Assembly: GCF_037975245.1 (NCBI RefSeq) | Contig: NC_092571.1 | Coordinates: 24,244,564-24,308,563, forward strand | DNA: 64,000 nt | From: Apostichopus japonicus | Taxonomy: Eukaryota; Echinodermata; Holothuroidea; Aspidochirotida; Stichopodidae | Direction: 5' to 3' | Made by a program: the position numbers and the translations under genes | Part shown: positions 12,034 to 24,800 of the stretch, piece by piece | How positions within the stretch are numbered: position 1 is the first letter of the stretch | How the letters are laid out: every line of letters starts with the position of its first letter | Notes under the pieces: model-generated | Told to the model about the DNA's origin: nothing | Database searches by the model: none | The model's input: the letters and a program-made list of their open reading frames with translations, nothing else

Positions 12034-12408
12034 TTAAAGGCATTGAAGACTCGCCCCAAACCGTGTGCGGCCATCTGAAAAAGTTTAACTTTCCGTTGCT
12101 TGCAAGTGACGTTTTGTTTGTGTCGTTACAAAATGCAGACAGTACATTAATGAAACGTGATACCTTGTTATCTTTAGCTGGACCTGAGATGTCCATCGCA
12201 GTATTGTTTGTACACTGTGCCGTGGGTATTGACCGCAGCTGTATGTGCTGAGTGTACACTAGTGTCTAATTACCGATGGTAGCAAGCTGTGTGTGTGTAT
12301 TTTCTGGGATCGATGGTGGTGTCTAACACTTCTGTTACACCTCATTCGAAACTAGGTCAGATTACCGGCATGAGACGTTTCTTTTGCGCAAGTCTTCACA
12401 CCCTTTAA
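12034..12408 (+). mobile_element. TTAA-flanked MITE, copy 3
   Basis: Full length, with TTAA at 12034-12037 and 12405-12408 and the same terminal inverted repeats. Open frames inside it recur in the other copies and reflect the repeat, not a gene. Confidence 0.87.
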
Positions 12409-12920
12409 TCAAGCTCTACAAAATCTAAAATCACAGCTTAAAAGTTGTTCAAAACTTTGATAATATATTGCGCCAGAAAACGGAAAGATGTCGACCTTAC
12501 AGAACTTTTCAAGTGCTCTTGAAAGCTGAAAGATTGTCGCAGTGCTCTGTCATAAAAATGACAATCCAAGGCAGTTTATAATTTGCCCTATAAAATACTT
12601 CTTTGGCCCTCTAGGTCCTTCATTCTAGTCCTGATATAGGCATAGCATTTAGTTCATACTGTAGTCTGACTGACTTCCCAATCTAGGCCTATACTCGACA
12701 GGCCTGCAACAATGTACAATATATACTTTATGCATACGATGCATGCTGGTAAGTTTTTATTAAGAGTGGAATGCCCACCCACACCTGTCCATGTGTTCAC
12801 CCATGCAAGAAAGTCAAATATTAAAAAGCTCTGTTTTCATAGCTCCACTCAGAACTATTTTGGCTAGCAAGTCAACTATGTAACTATACAGTAGGTACTA
12901 TGTAAAGTACTGTGTTAGAA

Positions 12921-13088
12921 AAAGTTACCCAAGAAAGAACCTGGACACGAAAAACCAAATAATGAACCGACTGATCCGCTCTCAACCCCAGTTCCCTTGC
13001 ATCGAGACTGTGACTGTGTGATTATCCCCTAGAAAAGGGAACAGATATTACACATGATCTTACAGTAGCCAAAGAGCAGATCAAGCAT
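12921..13088 (-). repeat. U2-headed repeat, inverted diverged copy
   Basis: Reverse complement of the 1347-1537 family. The body motif GGGTTGAGAGCGGATCAGTC is intact on the - strand, while the U2-like head (near 13040-13085) is degraded. It lies away from the 1-5.6 kb cluster, so the family is dispersed. Confidence 0.6.
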
Positions 13089-14887
13089 CATACTAGGGAC
13101 ACATACTGAGGATTAATGTAAGTAGTAGAATTACATAGGAGCTCTCAAAGACAATCTCCTTGCTCTATCTGCTAGGACATTTGGGTTTGAGCACTGTAAA
13201 GTTGGAAATGAATACCTGTAACTTATTTGTTCTGTGTCAAGCATATCATGCCATAGCTGCTGACTATGTGTTTCCCAATTGTACTGCTGTTTGTGTTAGA
13301 AAGCAATGCATTCTTCACTGGAAAACATTACCTATTTTAAATATGCATATGAAGGTTCTATATATCATAAAGCCTGGTTGTAGTAAAATACAAAATGCAG
13401 CTTCTGATCATAGTGTTAACAAGAACTACTTTAATGCGATCAGAATATAGCATTAAAATGATACATATATGCAGAAGACATACATTCCTCCTAGAATTAG
13501 TATCTTATTTCATAAGGAGACTGAACTGAATTTTGTTTACTTTAGTCTCAACAAGGTTTACAGCACCATTTGTGTTAAAAACAAAATTCGATGCTTTCGT
13601 TTGATCAAATCAATTTCTTTTGTGTTGAAATACCGACGAAGGTCACTCGAGAAATGGAAAGCTTCTCAAAAAGGTGTTGTTAGTAAAGGGAAAAGAGTAC
13701 AGTCAGCTACATATTGTAAAAGAGAACAATAGCTATTCATAATTTGACAGTGACTTGTTTATCTGGGATCTCTGTGGCTTCCAAGTTCTTTAGAGTTTGT
13801 ACTGCTTAGTCAAGATTTTGTGGCTTGACTTTCAATCTAACTTTTTTTTACGAGAAAGGTTGTACACTATATCCGTTGCGGCGATTGTTTGTAGAATCTG
13901 TGTGCTTTGGTGACCAGTGTTAGTTTTACCAGTACATTACAAGCTCGATCATATCACAGGGGAAAAGTCATCTCTAGTAATCTGTAAGTGTGATAAGTTT
14001 CTGTATCTCTGTTTGTTTAATTTGTCAGTGGTAAAAGTTGATCTGTTTTGGGGGGAAATTTATCCTAGGAACTCTAGTCTGATTTGATGTAACTTAGCTG
14101 TTTACATCCAACACATCATCATCTGCTGCTGGTCATCTTCAGTGTATATTGGCCTTGAAACTCTAATGCCTACTGTATTAGAGTGATTAAGACAATGTCT
14201 TTCATAGGTGTCCGTAGACCTTTAAAGTTAAAGGGTCAGATGAGGTTAGAGGGTCGGAGGTCAGAGGGTCAGACATTTGGATCCTAGCAGGATCGCCTTT
14301 AAAAGGTGAACTTAAATGAGAACAGACTTGAGTTTGAGAATTGTCAAATTTCCTTCCTTAATTATATATACTGTGTGTTTGGTCAAAGGGAGAGGATTAA
14401 TTATCAGAAAGATAAAAAAACATATATTTTGAAAATGTCAGAAAAGATGATAACTGAGCCTTAGTGGTTTTTGTTGTTGTTATTGTTTGTAATTTCCAAC
14501 ATCTCCAGTACTGTCAGCTACTGTACACATGTCTCAACAAAAGAGATAAGTAGTAGCTCATTTGAGCTTGTGAATTCCAACGTCCACATCTTCGGAAGAT
14601 TTGTTTCATATTGTGCTTTATTTTCTTTGATCAAGAAACTGAAGTTAAATGTAAGATTCAGCAAGTAATGCGTAGATCAGTAGATGCGACCTGTTGCAAA
14701 GAAAAACAGCAAGAAGCTAAACCGCTTTCTTCCTTTTATAGATGCGTTTTCTTTACTTCTCTAATTTGAAGAAAGTTCTTGAAGAAGAGGGGGGGGGAGG
14801 GGGGGAGGGCATAAGGGTTATTACTTGAAGTAGAGTCAGCAAGTAATGTGCAGATTGAATGTTTTGCAAGAGTTTGACTGGTTCTCA
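13089..14887. other. No gene recognised
   Basis: Open frames of 96 and 87 codons (13160-13450, 13469-13732) carry no known motif and no supporting context. A G-rich run lies at 14789-14808. This is upstream of KLHL17 and may hold its promoter or 5' exons, but none could be identified. Confidence 0.4.
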
Positions 14888-15258
14888 TTAAAGGCATTGA
14901 AGACTCGCCCAAAACCGCTTGCGGCCATCTGAAAAAGTTGACTTTCTGTTGCTTGCAAGTGACGTTTTGTTTGTGTAGCTACAAAATGCAGACAGTGATG
15001 AAAGGTGATACCTTGTTATCTTTAGCTGGACCTGAGATGTCCATTGCTGTATCGTTTATACACTGTGCTGTGGGTATTGACGCAGCTCTATGTACTGACT
15101 GTACACTAGTGTCTAATTACCGACGGTAGCAAGCTGTGTGTGTATTTTCAGGGTCGATGGTGGTGTCTAACACTTCTGTTACACCTCATTCGAAACTACT
15201 GTAGGTCAGATTACCGGCATTAGACGTTTCTTTTTGCCCGAGTCTTCACACCCTTTAA
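14888..15258 (+). mobile_element. TTAA-flanked MITE, copy 4, just upstream of KLHL17
   Basis: Full length, TTAA at 14888-14891 and 15255-15258. Its right end is 164 bp before the KLHL17 ATG, so it sits in the likely 5' UTR, proximal promoter or upstream intron of that gene. Confidence 0.87.
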
Positions 15259-15422
15259 CTTTAAAAGAAAAACAATGCTAAAATATTTTCTTTTCTTCAT
15301 CCTTCTATAGCTTTGCTTTCTTTACTACCTGGCTTTGAAGAAAACCCTCTCGAAGCGATACTGAATCGTCGAGCCATTGGACCAGCCTCGGTAACTGCGA
15401 GCGGATTCATGGTTATTTCGTG

Positions 15423-18400
15423 ATGGAGCTCTCTCTGGATATACCATGCTCCTCCTCTTCTTCTTCCTCCACTGCCTCTTCCTGCCACCAATCACCCACG
15501 GGCCCGACCTCACAGCATTCCGTCGCTAGCCCCGCGGCGGCGGGTATCAAACAGGCCAAGGAATGGCTACACCATGCAGACCACCATACCGTAGACTCGT
15601 TCTTCACCATGGACCTGATGAGAAAGCAGAAACTTCTTTGTGATGTGGTACTGAAAGTGGGAGATAAAGCCATACCCGTCCATCGATTGGTCTTGGCGTC
15701 CTGTAGTCCATACTTCCATGCCATGTTCACAAGTGAGACTTTCATGACCTTTATTTCCCCTTGAAATTTCATTACGAAACATAACATTAAACACCTTCAA
15801 GTTGTGAATAGATTGACACATTATTTGATCCAAACTGTTAGCTATGTAACACATTGGCATACTGTGACATTCCTACTAGGATTATAAGCTGTGTTGATCA
15901 CTGTCACACTAGCACTCCTACTTATATAAATCTGTGTAACACTGTCACACTGTAACACCCCTACTTCAACAAGCTACAGTATGTCACACTGTAACACGCT
16001 CACTTCAGTAAGCTGTGTAACTCTGTCACAATGTAACACTCCTACGTCAATGAGCTGTGTAACACTGTCACACTTTAACATTCCTACTTAAATAAGTTAA
16101 ACACTGTCACACTGTAACACTCCTACTTCAACAAGCTACAGTATGTCACACTGTAACACGCTTACCTCTGTAAGCTGTGTAACACTGTCACAATGTAACA
16201 CTCCTACGTCAATGAGCTGTGTAACACTGTCACAATGTAACACTCCTACGTCAATGAACTGTGTAACACTGTCACACTTTAATGTTCCTACTTAAATAAG
16301 TTAAACACTGTCACACTGTAACACTCCTACTTCAACAAGCTACAGTATGTCACACTGTAACACGCTTACCTCGGTAAGCTGTGTAACACTGTCACAATGT
16401 AACACTCCTACGTCAATGAGCTGTGTAACACTGTCACAATGTAACACTACGTCAATGAGCTGTGAAACACTGTCACAATGTAACACTCCTACGTCAATGA
16501 GCTGTGTAACACTGTCACACTTTAATGTTCCTACTTAAATAAGTTAAACACTGTCACACTATAACACTCCTACTTGAACAAGCTGTGTTACACTGTCACA
16601 TTGTCACACTCCTACTTCAGTAAGCTGTGTAACACTTGTCACACTGTAACACTCCTACTTCAACAAGCTATAGAACACAAGTTGTCAAACTTTAACACTC
16701 CTACTTCAATAAAGCTGTGTAACGCTGTCACACTGTAACACTCCTACTTCAACAAGCTACAGTATGACACACTGTAACAAGCTTACTTCAGTATGCTGTG
16801 TAACACTGTCACAATGTAACACTCCTACGTCAATGACCTGTGTAACACTGTCACACTTTAACGTTCCTACTTCAATAAGCTGTGTAACACTAATATTTCA
16901 AAATGTTATTTTTAAGTTTAATGTCCCTACTTAAATATGTTATTTTTAAGTTTAATGTCCCTACTTAAATAAGTTAAACACTGTCACACTATAACACTCC
17001 TACTTCAAAAAGCTGTGTTACACTGTCACACTCCTACTTCAACAAGCTGTGTAACACTAACATTTCAAAATGTTATTTTTAAGTTTAATGTCCAATATAA
17101 ATAAATAATGGGCAACTAAATTCAACTAACTCAATAGCAATAACAGTGCAGTCTCATTTATTATGTAGTAATGCTGTGCTGGGTATTGTACAGCAACTAC
17201 CAACACGACATCCCTGGGAATTCAGATATGGATTTAATCAAAAACACTTGTCGAACAGTTTGGGCAAATCCTCTCCGTTATTCCCAGAGGAGGACTTGTA
17301 AGGAGTTTGTGCTTGTTCTCATATTCTGCCGTATTTATCCGTACTTTATGGCCCGGCACAAGGGCGGCGGAAGCACTTTTAATCTGGGGGGGCACCGATA
17401 TCAAAGGGCACTTTGCAGAAATTTGATTGGACTGATGCAGCCTTATATTTAGTACCCTTTATAACTCTTATTGTGTTATCTTATTTGCGTATACACATCA
17501 CTCCATCAATGCCCCCCCCTCCCCCCCCCATGGAAAATATGCATATATACTAGCACTGCAATATCCAATGTGCAAATTGGGAAACAAGGGTTATGTTAAT
17601 ATCTTAACAAATTTTTCCTACTCGAAATGGCTTTGAGTTTGACCCACAGAAATTCATTGAAAGTCAGGGGCGTAGCCAGGATTTGCAAAGTTGTATGCAT
17701 GACTATCAGAGCGGAGCGCCACCATCGGTTGGCGCGGAGCGTACAAAAAAATTTTTGGTTTTGCAAACCCCTCAGATGGCCGGAAACGGCCCTTCCCGAG
17801 TGTTCATTCTGGTTCCCTGGCCTCTTGCTAACTTGAGACACCTCAATTTTTATGTAGAAAAAGGGCACATTTTTAACCTGAGGAAAAGTGGGGGGGCACG
17901 TGCCCCCTGTGCCCCCCCGGTTCCGCCGCCCTTGGCCCGGCATGCATCTCTACTGCTACCGGGGAAATAATTCATCCAGCATCACATCGCAAAATGTTCA
18001 AATTGCCTAGATCTACAAACTTGTCAAAAAGATGTGTTGTAGATTTCCTACACTGGAATAATAGTAATTTATGAAACAAAAATTCAAACCCTTCAGAACT
18101 GCTCCTTCACAAGACTTGGACACTAAATTACAATCCTTGGGTACTCATACTCCTCTGGGAATCTATTACCGATACTAGTGCAAAATGATGTACTTACAAC
18201 CTTGTACTCATACCAAAGGACATTGTACTCATGATGTAGTGCTCATTGAGAGCGTGGTGGCCAACTGGCTAAGGTGTCGGACTTGTGATCCAAGGATTGC
18301 TGGTTCGATTCCTGCCTAGTTCATTACGTTGTGTCCTTGGACAAGATGCTTTATCTCGCTTGCCTCTCTCCACCCAGGGGTTAAATGGGTAACTTGTAAT

Positions 18401-18884
18401 TGGGAGCAGTATAGCTGCTGCCGACTGGAGGGATAGTCTCTGGGACAGGTTATCATTGACCAGGGATAATATAACGTCTGTAAAGTGCTTTGAGACCTAT
18501 CGCTGGTATAAAGCGCTATATAAAAAGCAAATATTATGTTAATATTATGATAATCTTGTAAATTACAAGTCCATCCTAATAAATAACTACATGCTGCACG
18601 GTATCAGCAAACTATATAAAGTACGAACAAACGGTCTCCTTTCACACCATAGTTGAAACACTTTACCGTCATGTCGTGCCTCCTCCTTTTCTTCAAATGA
18701 ACGTGCACCGGACTATGTCTTTCACCTTGTTTGCTGTAATTGTGTTTTATTTACATTTATAGACGAGATGGCTGAATGTTTCAAATCTGAGGTCACCCTC
18801 CATGACATCGATGCCAATGCTGTTGAACTACTCGTAGCATTTGCCTACACTTCGGAAATTAAGATCACGGAGGAAACTGTTCAG
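15423..18884 (+). CDS. KLHL17: KLHL17 exons 1-2: N-terminus and BTB domain
   Basis: ATG 15423 follows a non-coding stretch. GTG 15420 is in frame but is a less likely start. A Ser run (residues ~11-19) precedes the BTB core: [18 protein letters not shown], then [13 protein letters not shown], with the split codon joining to NEMAECF in exon 2. The latter continues [20 protein letters not shown], typical of the BTB C-terminal half. The junction is phase 1 after base 15732. Confidence 0.9.
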
Positions 18885-21800
18885 GTAAGTTTTAAAACAA
18901 CCAATAACTCTGATAGCACACCTCCTTGTGTCAACACCTGGTAAACATGATTACAGAAATTTGAAGAATCTAATGAGTACGGTCAAAATATTACGATCTA
19001 AGCAAAACTAGAGAACCTCCACAAAACTAGACGGGTTGTAAACATTCAATTTCTCCCTGCTCTCTAAATTACATTTTCAAAATCTTTGTCAACATTTCAA
19101 GCAGAGTTATGGTCTTGCGTTCTTTGTAAACAATGTTGTCTCATAATATTGTGCAGTTTACAATTTTAGCCATCCAAGGGCTAATAAAAGTGCCAGTGCA
19201 TAAAATAAGCTACCGGCATAAATCAGATTCCCACTCGCATTTTTCTTGTTTCGGGTTCATACGAAAGCAACATTAATTGTGCACTGGCAGAGAAATTCAA
19301 GTGCCTCTGTTTTTGTCTACTGGAAAATGGCAAAATCCTCTGGCATGTTGCCAAATAGATTAGCCCGAAGTCCTATGCCTGCCTTGTTAATACGCTGATA
19401 TTCAAGTTAAACATTCAAAGAATGGTTAAAAATCTGGCACCAAATTGCAAAAATGAATTTACTCAAACAAGGAAATATTACTACACAAATGTGAAGATGG
19501 ATAGCTGTTTGGGGCATAAATTGTTAAATGAACATTGATGATTAACAAAATGCCCTTAATAAACCTGATCTGTGAAATGAACGTGCACCTAAATTTTTAC
19601 CCAGAAAATGTGATATTATAATTATATCTTGTGTAAAAGTAAGTTGGCCTGACGTTTCGATCCCAGCAGGATCTTCTTCAAAGGCTAAATGACTAGTAAC
19701 AGTAACAGAAGGGACAAAAACATGCACAGAATACAGACAAGTTAATGAGCATGGTGAACACAAAGAGATAGATGTAAGGGGATTAGTAGACAAGGGATGG
19801 AGAGAAGAAAGAAAGAAACCAACAGGGGAAGAGGAGAGGTAGGAGATAAACAGTGGAGGGACAAAGAGAGGATTAAGGGAAGAGTGTAGGGAATAAGCTG
19901 GATAATAATTATATCTTGTCTCCCTTGCAGTACTTGCTACCAGCAGCCAGCTTACTCCAGCTTCACAGCGTACGGGACGCCTGCTGTCGGTTCCTTGCCA
20001 CCCAGCTGACTCCCTCCAACTGTCTCGGAATCAGACGGTTCGCAGACACTCACGGATGTTTCGATCTGGAGACCTCGTCCAAGCAGTTTGTCCTTCAAAA
20101 CTTCAATCGAGTCGTAGACGTCGAGGAGTTTGGCCAACTTAAATTTGAGGAGGTATTTACTTTAATATACAACAAAAATACGATGATGCACGGCTTGAAT
20201 AGTATCCAAGGGTATCGTTCACAAACTGCCTTGGTGTTTGCCAAGCCAGGATCCCATCCCCTCGCACCTCTTTCTCTCTCTCCTCCCCCCCTCCCCACCA
20301 CAAAAAAAATTACAGAGGGGGTAATTATTGTGACATTGGTAACTACATGGCAGTGACTGCATATGCAATAGTGCAAATTAGCTTGTTAATTGTGCTACCA
20401 TGGTCCCACTTTCCCCTCCCCCCGCCTCCCCTCCATACCAAAACAAAAGTGTAATAGGCAGTTCAAATCCTGGTGAACAAAACTTGGCTGGGCTCAGTGC
20501 ATGGGGGGAAGGAATTGTTGAAGAGCCACAAAGTTTCTCACAGTTGGAACATCATTATTGACAATAACTTTCAACAAAGTTTCAATAAATTTTGCACCCA
20601 ATCTCAGCTTGCTTAGTGGAGAGGCTATGATGCGAGTGAACCCATTCACTGCGAAATCTAATAATAGACAAATGCAGGGCGGTAACTTATTTCATTTTCT
20701 CTGTGAATTTTCATTACATAGGTGGAAGAGCTGGTGTCCAGCGAGGAACTGGTGGTCGCAGAGGAAGATGCGTTTCTAGCCGTCACAAAATGGATAACCA
20801 ATGACCAAACCAAAAGAAAGAAGCATACATATTCAGTGAGTAATTAGCATATCTTGTGAATAGCCATTACCAGTGAATTGATCTCTGGTTGTAAAGCATT
20901 ATTTATTCATTTTTAATATAACTAATGGATGACAAAAGATGTGTAGAAAAGTATTAATATGGCACCTCAGTATTTTTATGGAATGGAAAAAGTTTTCAGC
21001 TCAAAAGCAAAAATTATTCTCTCTGGTCAGAATCGTACCATCAAGTTGAAAATTCCAGATTGTAGTTGTAGAATGACAACAAAAATTATCATATTTCTAC
21101 CACGATCTATTATGGTAGTAAACTATGGCTAAAAGGCGCTAAAACCAGTCTTTCCTTCTTCTGATTGGGTGTAATATTGACAACATTTTTAGTTAATTCT
21201 TTTTACTGTTAAGCTGTAAAGTAGAATGTTATTCAGGAACAATATTCATAGCAGCTATTAAAGAGGTTTATGGCATCTATTGTTTTTGCTAGACTAATTA
21301 ATATATGGAAATCCTTTTAGTTAATAATATTAGGACAAATGACTGAGTTCCATATCACCTTTCAGTTTTGTCCATATTGGCCTCCCTCACATCCTTCTGA
21401 CATTTTATTTTTCCTCGATCGTCACCCACAGCTGATGAGACACATACGTTTACCTCTGACCTCGAGAAACTTTGTGGCCCAGTGTGTAGCTTGCCATCCA
21501 CTGGTCCAGGCCAGTCCCGATTGCAAGGACTTGGTCATCGAGGCTATGAAGTATCACTTGTTGCCCGACCAACGTACTTTATTACAGTCGCCCAGGACAC
21601 TAGCTAGACACCACGCAGCAGCGACACCTATGCTCTTTGCAATCGGTGGGTAATATAATATATGATTGTAGCAAATTTGCAATTTTGAGATCTAGAAGTA
21701 GGCTAGTCTGAAAGTTTTCTCGTTAACTCCAAGACTCCGCCCCAAAGAAGTAAAAACAAAGGAGAAAAGAAAGAACGAAGAGGTAAAGCAGAAGTCACAG

Positions 21801-24800
21801 ATTTCAGGAATGTGAAGGAGGTAATTTTGCCTCTCCCTACTTACCCCCTCCCCCTCCCCATCCCACCCCTTAAAAAATATCAAGGTTAAAGCATGACCAA
21901 AAAGGCCCCTGTAACACAAACCAGTACATGATATATATGTGAATTAAAATGTAGCACCATGCATGGTTATTAGTTAGGTTCGTACCAAGTACAAACCTAA
22001 TTTTATAAGGAACAACCGCCTTTCGTTATAAAGTTTTTAGCGCTCCTTGGCTTCATGGAGGAGCAATTCCTTCCTGTTACTAGGAGTGACTTCTGGTGGG
22101 AAACAACCAGTGAAACTGACTTATTTTTAGAATCCTTTTATTGTTTTTAGTTTGATTCACTCTTTAAATAGCAATATACTGATGCTCCTAAATGTGATAA
22201 GGAACAACCTCCTTTTGTTATAAAGTTTTAGCGCTCCTTGGCTTCATGGAGGAGCGAGTCCTTCCTGTTACTGGGAGCGACTTCTGGTGGGAAACAACCA
22301 GCAAAACTGACTTATTTTGAGAATCCTTTTATTGTTTCTAGTTTGATTCACTCCTTTAATAGCAATGTACTGATGCTCCCAAATATTGAACTCCAAGCTC
22401 TCAGCTGACTAAATTTACTTTTCTTTCTCCGTTTACAGGTGGAGGTAGTTTGTTTGCGATACACAGCGACTGTGAGTGTTATAACTCCAAGACACAGACC
22501 TGGCTTCCGATAGCCTCCATGAATGTCAAGAGAGCCCGATTAGGCGTTGCTGCTGTAGGATCTTACATCTATGCCATAGGAGGGTGAGATATAATATTCA
22601 GAACAAGGTGGCATTCACTCAATTCACTCCAAAGTTTCTTAGGTTTCATAGCCCAATGAATAGCAAGGTTATCCTAATGTCATCTTAATGAATTGCACAG
22701 TGACTAACGAATAACAAGAGTCACCCTATCGAATCACAACTTTGTCCTTATGAACAACAATGTCACCCCAACGAAGAGCAACGTGTCGATTTCAATTACA
22801 GCTTCACCATGACGAAATACAAACGTTGACCAAAAAATGGTTAGTAAAGTCACTGCAAGAAATTACAATATCACCTTAGAGAATAATAATAATAATGTGG
22901 CCCTAACGAATAACAAGGTTGTCCAAATGAAGAACAACGTCACGTCACCCTATTAATGGATAACAAATATTTTCAAGTCATTCCCAAATTCTCCTAATTG
23001 CAATTTGGCCCGCTCATTGTTAGCTGAAGATGATTAGACGATTTACTTCACTCGTTGGTTTTCCTCCACTAAAGACAATGGCTTCTTCTTCCTCCTGCTC
23101 TTTCCACTTCGTTCATTGGTTTACTGTACCTCCATTCAAGACAATAGCTTCCACCTCCTCCTGCTCTTTCCACTCTCCCTTGTCTATTACCAATATTGGA
23201 CAGGCTGAGTACATTCATCTATTATCGTAAAGTCTTGTCCAGAAACTGCAGCTGAAGATTTGTCCATCTCCACTTCTACCTACACGATCCCTTCTCTTAA
23301 CGACTACTGACCCGCTACTCTGTGTCTGTTCTCATTTAGTTACGATGGTTCGAATGATGTCTGGGTAGTTGAGAAGTTCAACACACAGACCAACGCTTGG
23401 TTGCAAGTATCCTCCATGGGTACCAGGAGAAGCTGCCTAGGCGTTGTCACGTGCAACGGTCTGATCTACGCCGTGGGAGGCTACGATGGTGCTTCCTGTC
23501 TGAACACAGCCGAGAGGTACGACCCCCTCACAGACACTTGGACGTCTATAGGGGCCATGACGATCAAAAGGAGATATGTCAAATTAGCAGTCGTAGGTGA
23601 GTCTTTCGTCGGCAAAATTATATTGAGGTCCTTTGAAAGTCGCGTCTGACTGTAGTATCCAACTAGGTATATTCCTATATTACTTACACTTCTGACTTAA
23701 GTGCCCGGAAAGTGATAATCGTTAGCTTATTTCTAGATGCCCCATTTTACATGTTTGCGGCATTTTGATCTGCCACTCTAATGAAAGCATTTAACACATG
23801 TCATGTTTGAGTTCAACTCTGTTTTTGTTGTTGTATTTGTGTGTGTGTTGATATTAAGCAAGGATGTCGTCAGGATGTCAAGTTAATAAATTCAACTCTG
23901 TTTTTTGGGTATTTTTGTGTATTTGCGTGTATTTGTGTGTGTGTGTAGATATTAATCAAGGATGTCGTCAACAAACCCCTGAGTTGGTCATCTACTATTT
24001 CTTCAGTCTTGGAAAGATCATTTTTTTAAAATTATCATCGTTACAGAAAATGCCATTTTTGCTGTCGGTGGCTATGACGGTTCGGCTCATTTATCTAGCA
24101 TCGAGAAGTACAATCCGGTGACCAATACCTGGACCATGATGCCGGCTATGATCAGTCCGAGGAGTAGCATGGGTGTGGCGGTCCTGGAGGGGCGTCTGCA
24201 CGTGTTTGGCGGTAACGATGGCGGAATGTGTCTGAGCAACGGAGAGATATTCAATGCTGAAATCAATATGTGGGAGCCATTTCCCTCAATGGGTATGAGA
24301 CGGTATGTAAGAAAAACAACTTATCTTTCACGATCCTCCTTACCTCACCCCCCCATCTTTCATGATCCCCCTTACCCCCCCCCAGACTCCAAAGAAAAAT
24401 GCGAGGGGGAAAAAAGTGAAATTTTTGAAATTTATATGAGGTTTTACCAAGTGATTTATTCTCTCTGAATATTGATCAGATTTATTCAAATAGGAGAAAA
24501 TTTTAAAATTTCATTTTAAAATCTGAGAGGGAGAAAAAAATGTAAACATTGTGCTTCATCTTCTGTGAAAAGCTTGTGTAACTATAAAAGAAAAGTTGAG
24601 GGTCCTCTAAAGTTTTTTTTAGATATTTAAATCTGATAAATGAGGTATCTTTACATTTTATTATATATCAAGGTTTGCATCTTTTTTCTGCAAAAATATA
24701 TTTTCCTACCTGGATGAATAATTGATATGCTATGAAGAAACACAAAAGCAGTTTTAGCTCAAATGCCATGACAACATTCACTCTACTGTTGCCAGATGCA

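Noticed and set aside
13160-13732. Two consecutive frames of 96 and 87 codons upstream of KLHL17
   Set aside because: No recognisable domain and no signal that they are spliced to KLHL17; treated as chance frames.
11255-15129. Recurring ~60-90-codon frames (peptide with a SLAGPEMSIA motif), also at 25395-25577
   Set aside because: The same frame lies inside each copy of the TTAA MITE and is broken differently in each; it is repeat sequence without transposase similarity.
15420-15422. GTG as the KLHL17 start
   Set aside because: The adjacent ATG at 15423 is the normal eukaryotic start and leaves the protein unchanged otherwise.
18245-18320. tRNA gene
   Set aside because: A and B boxes are present, but the cloverleaf and acceptor stem are not, and the SINE body and tail follow.
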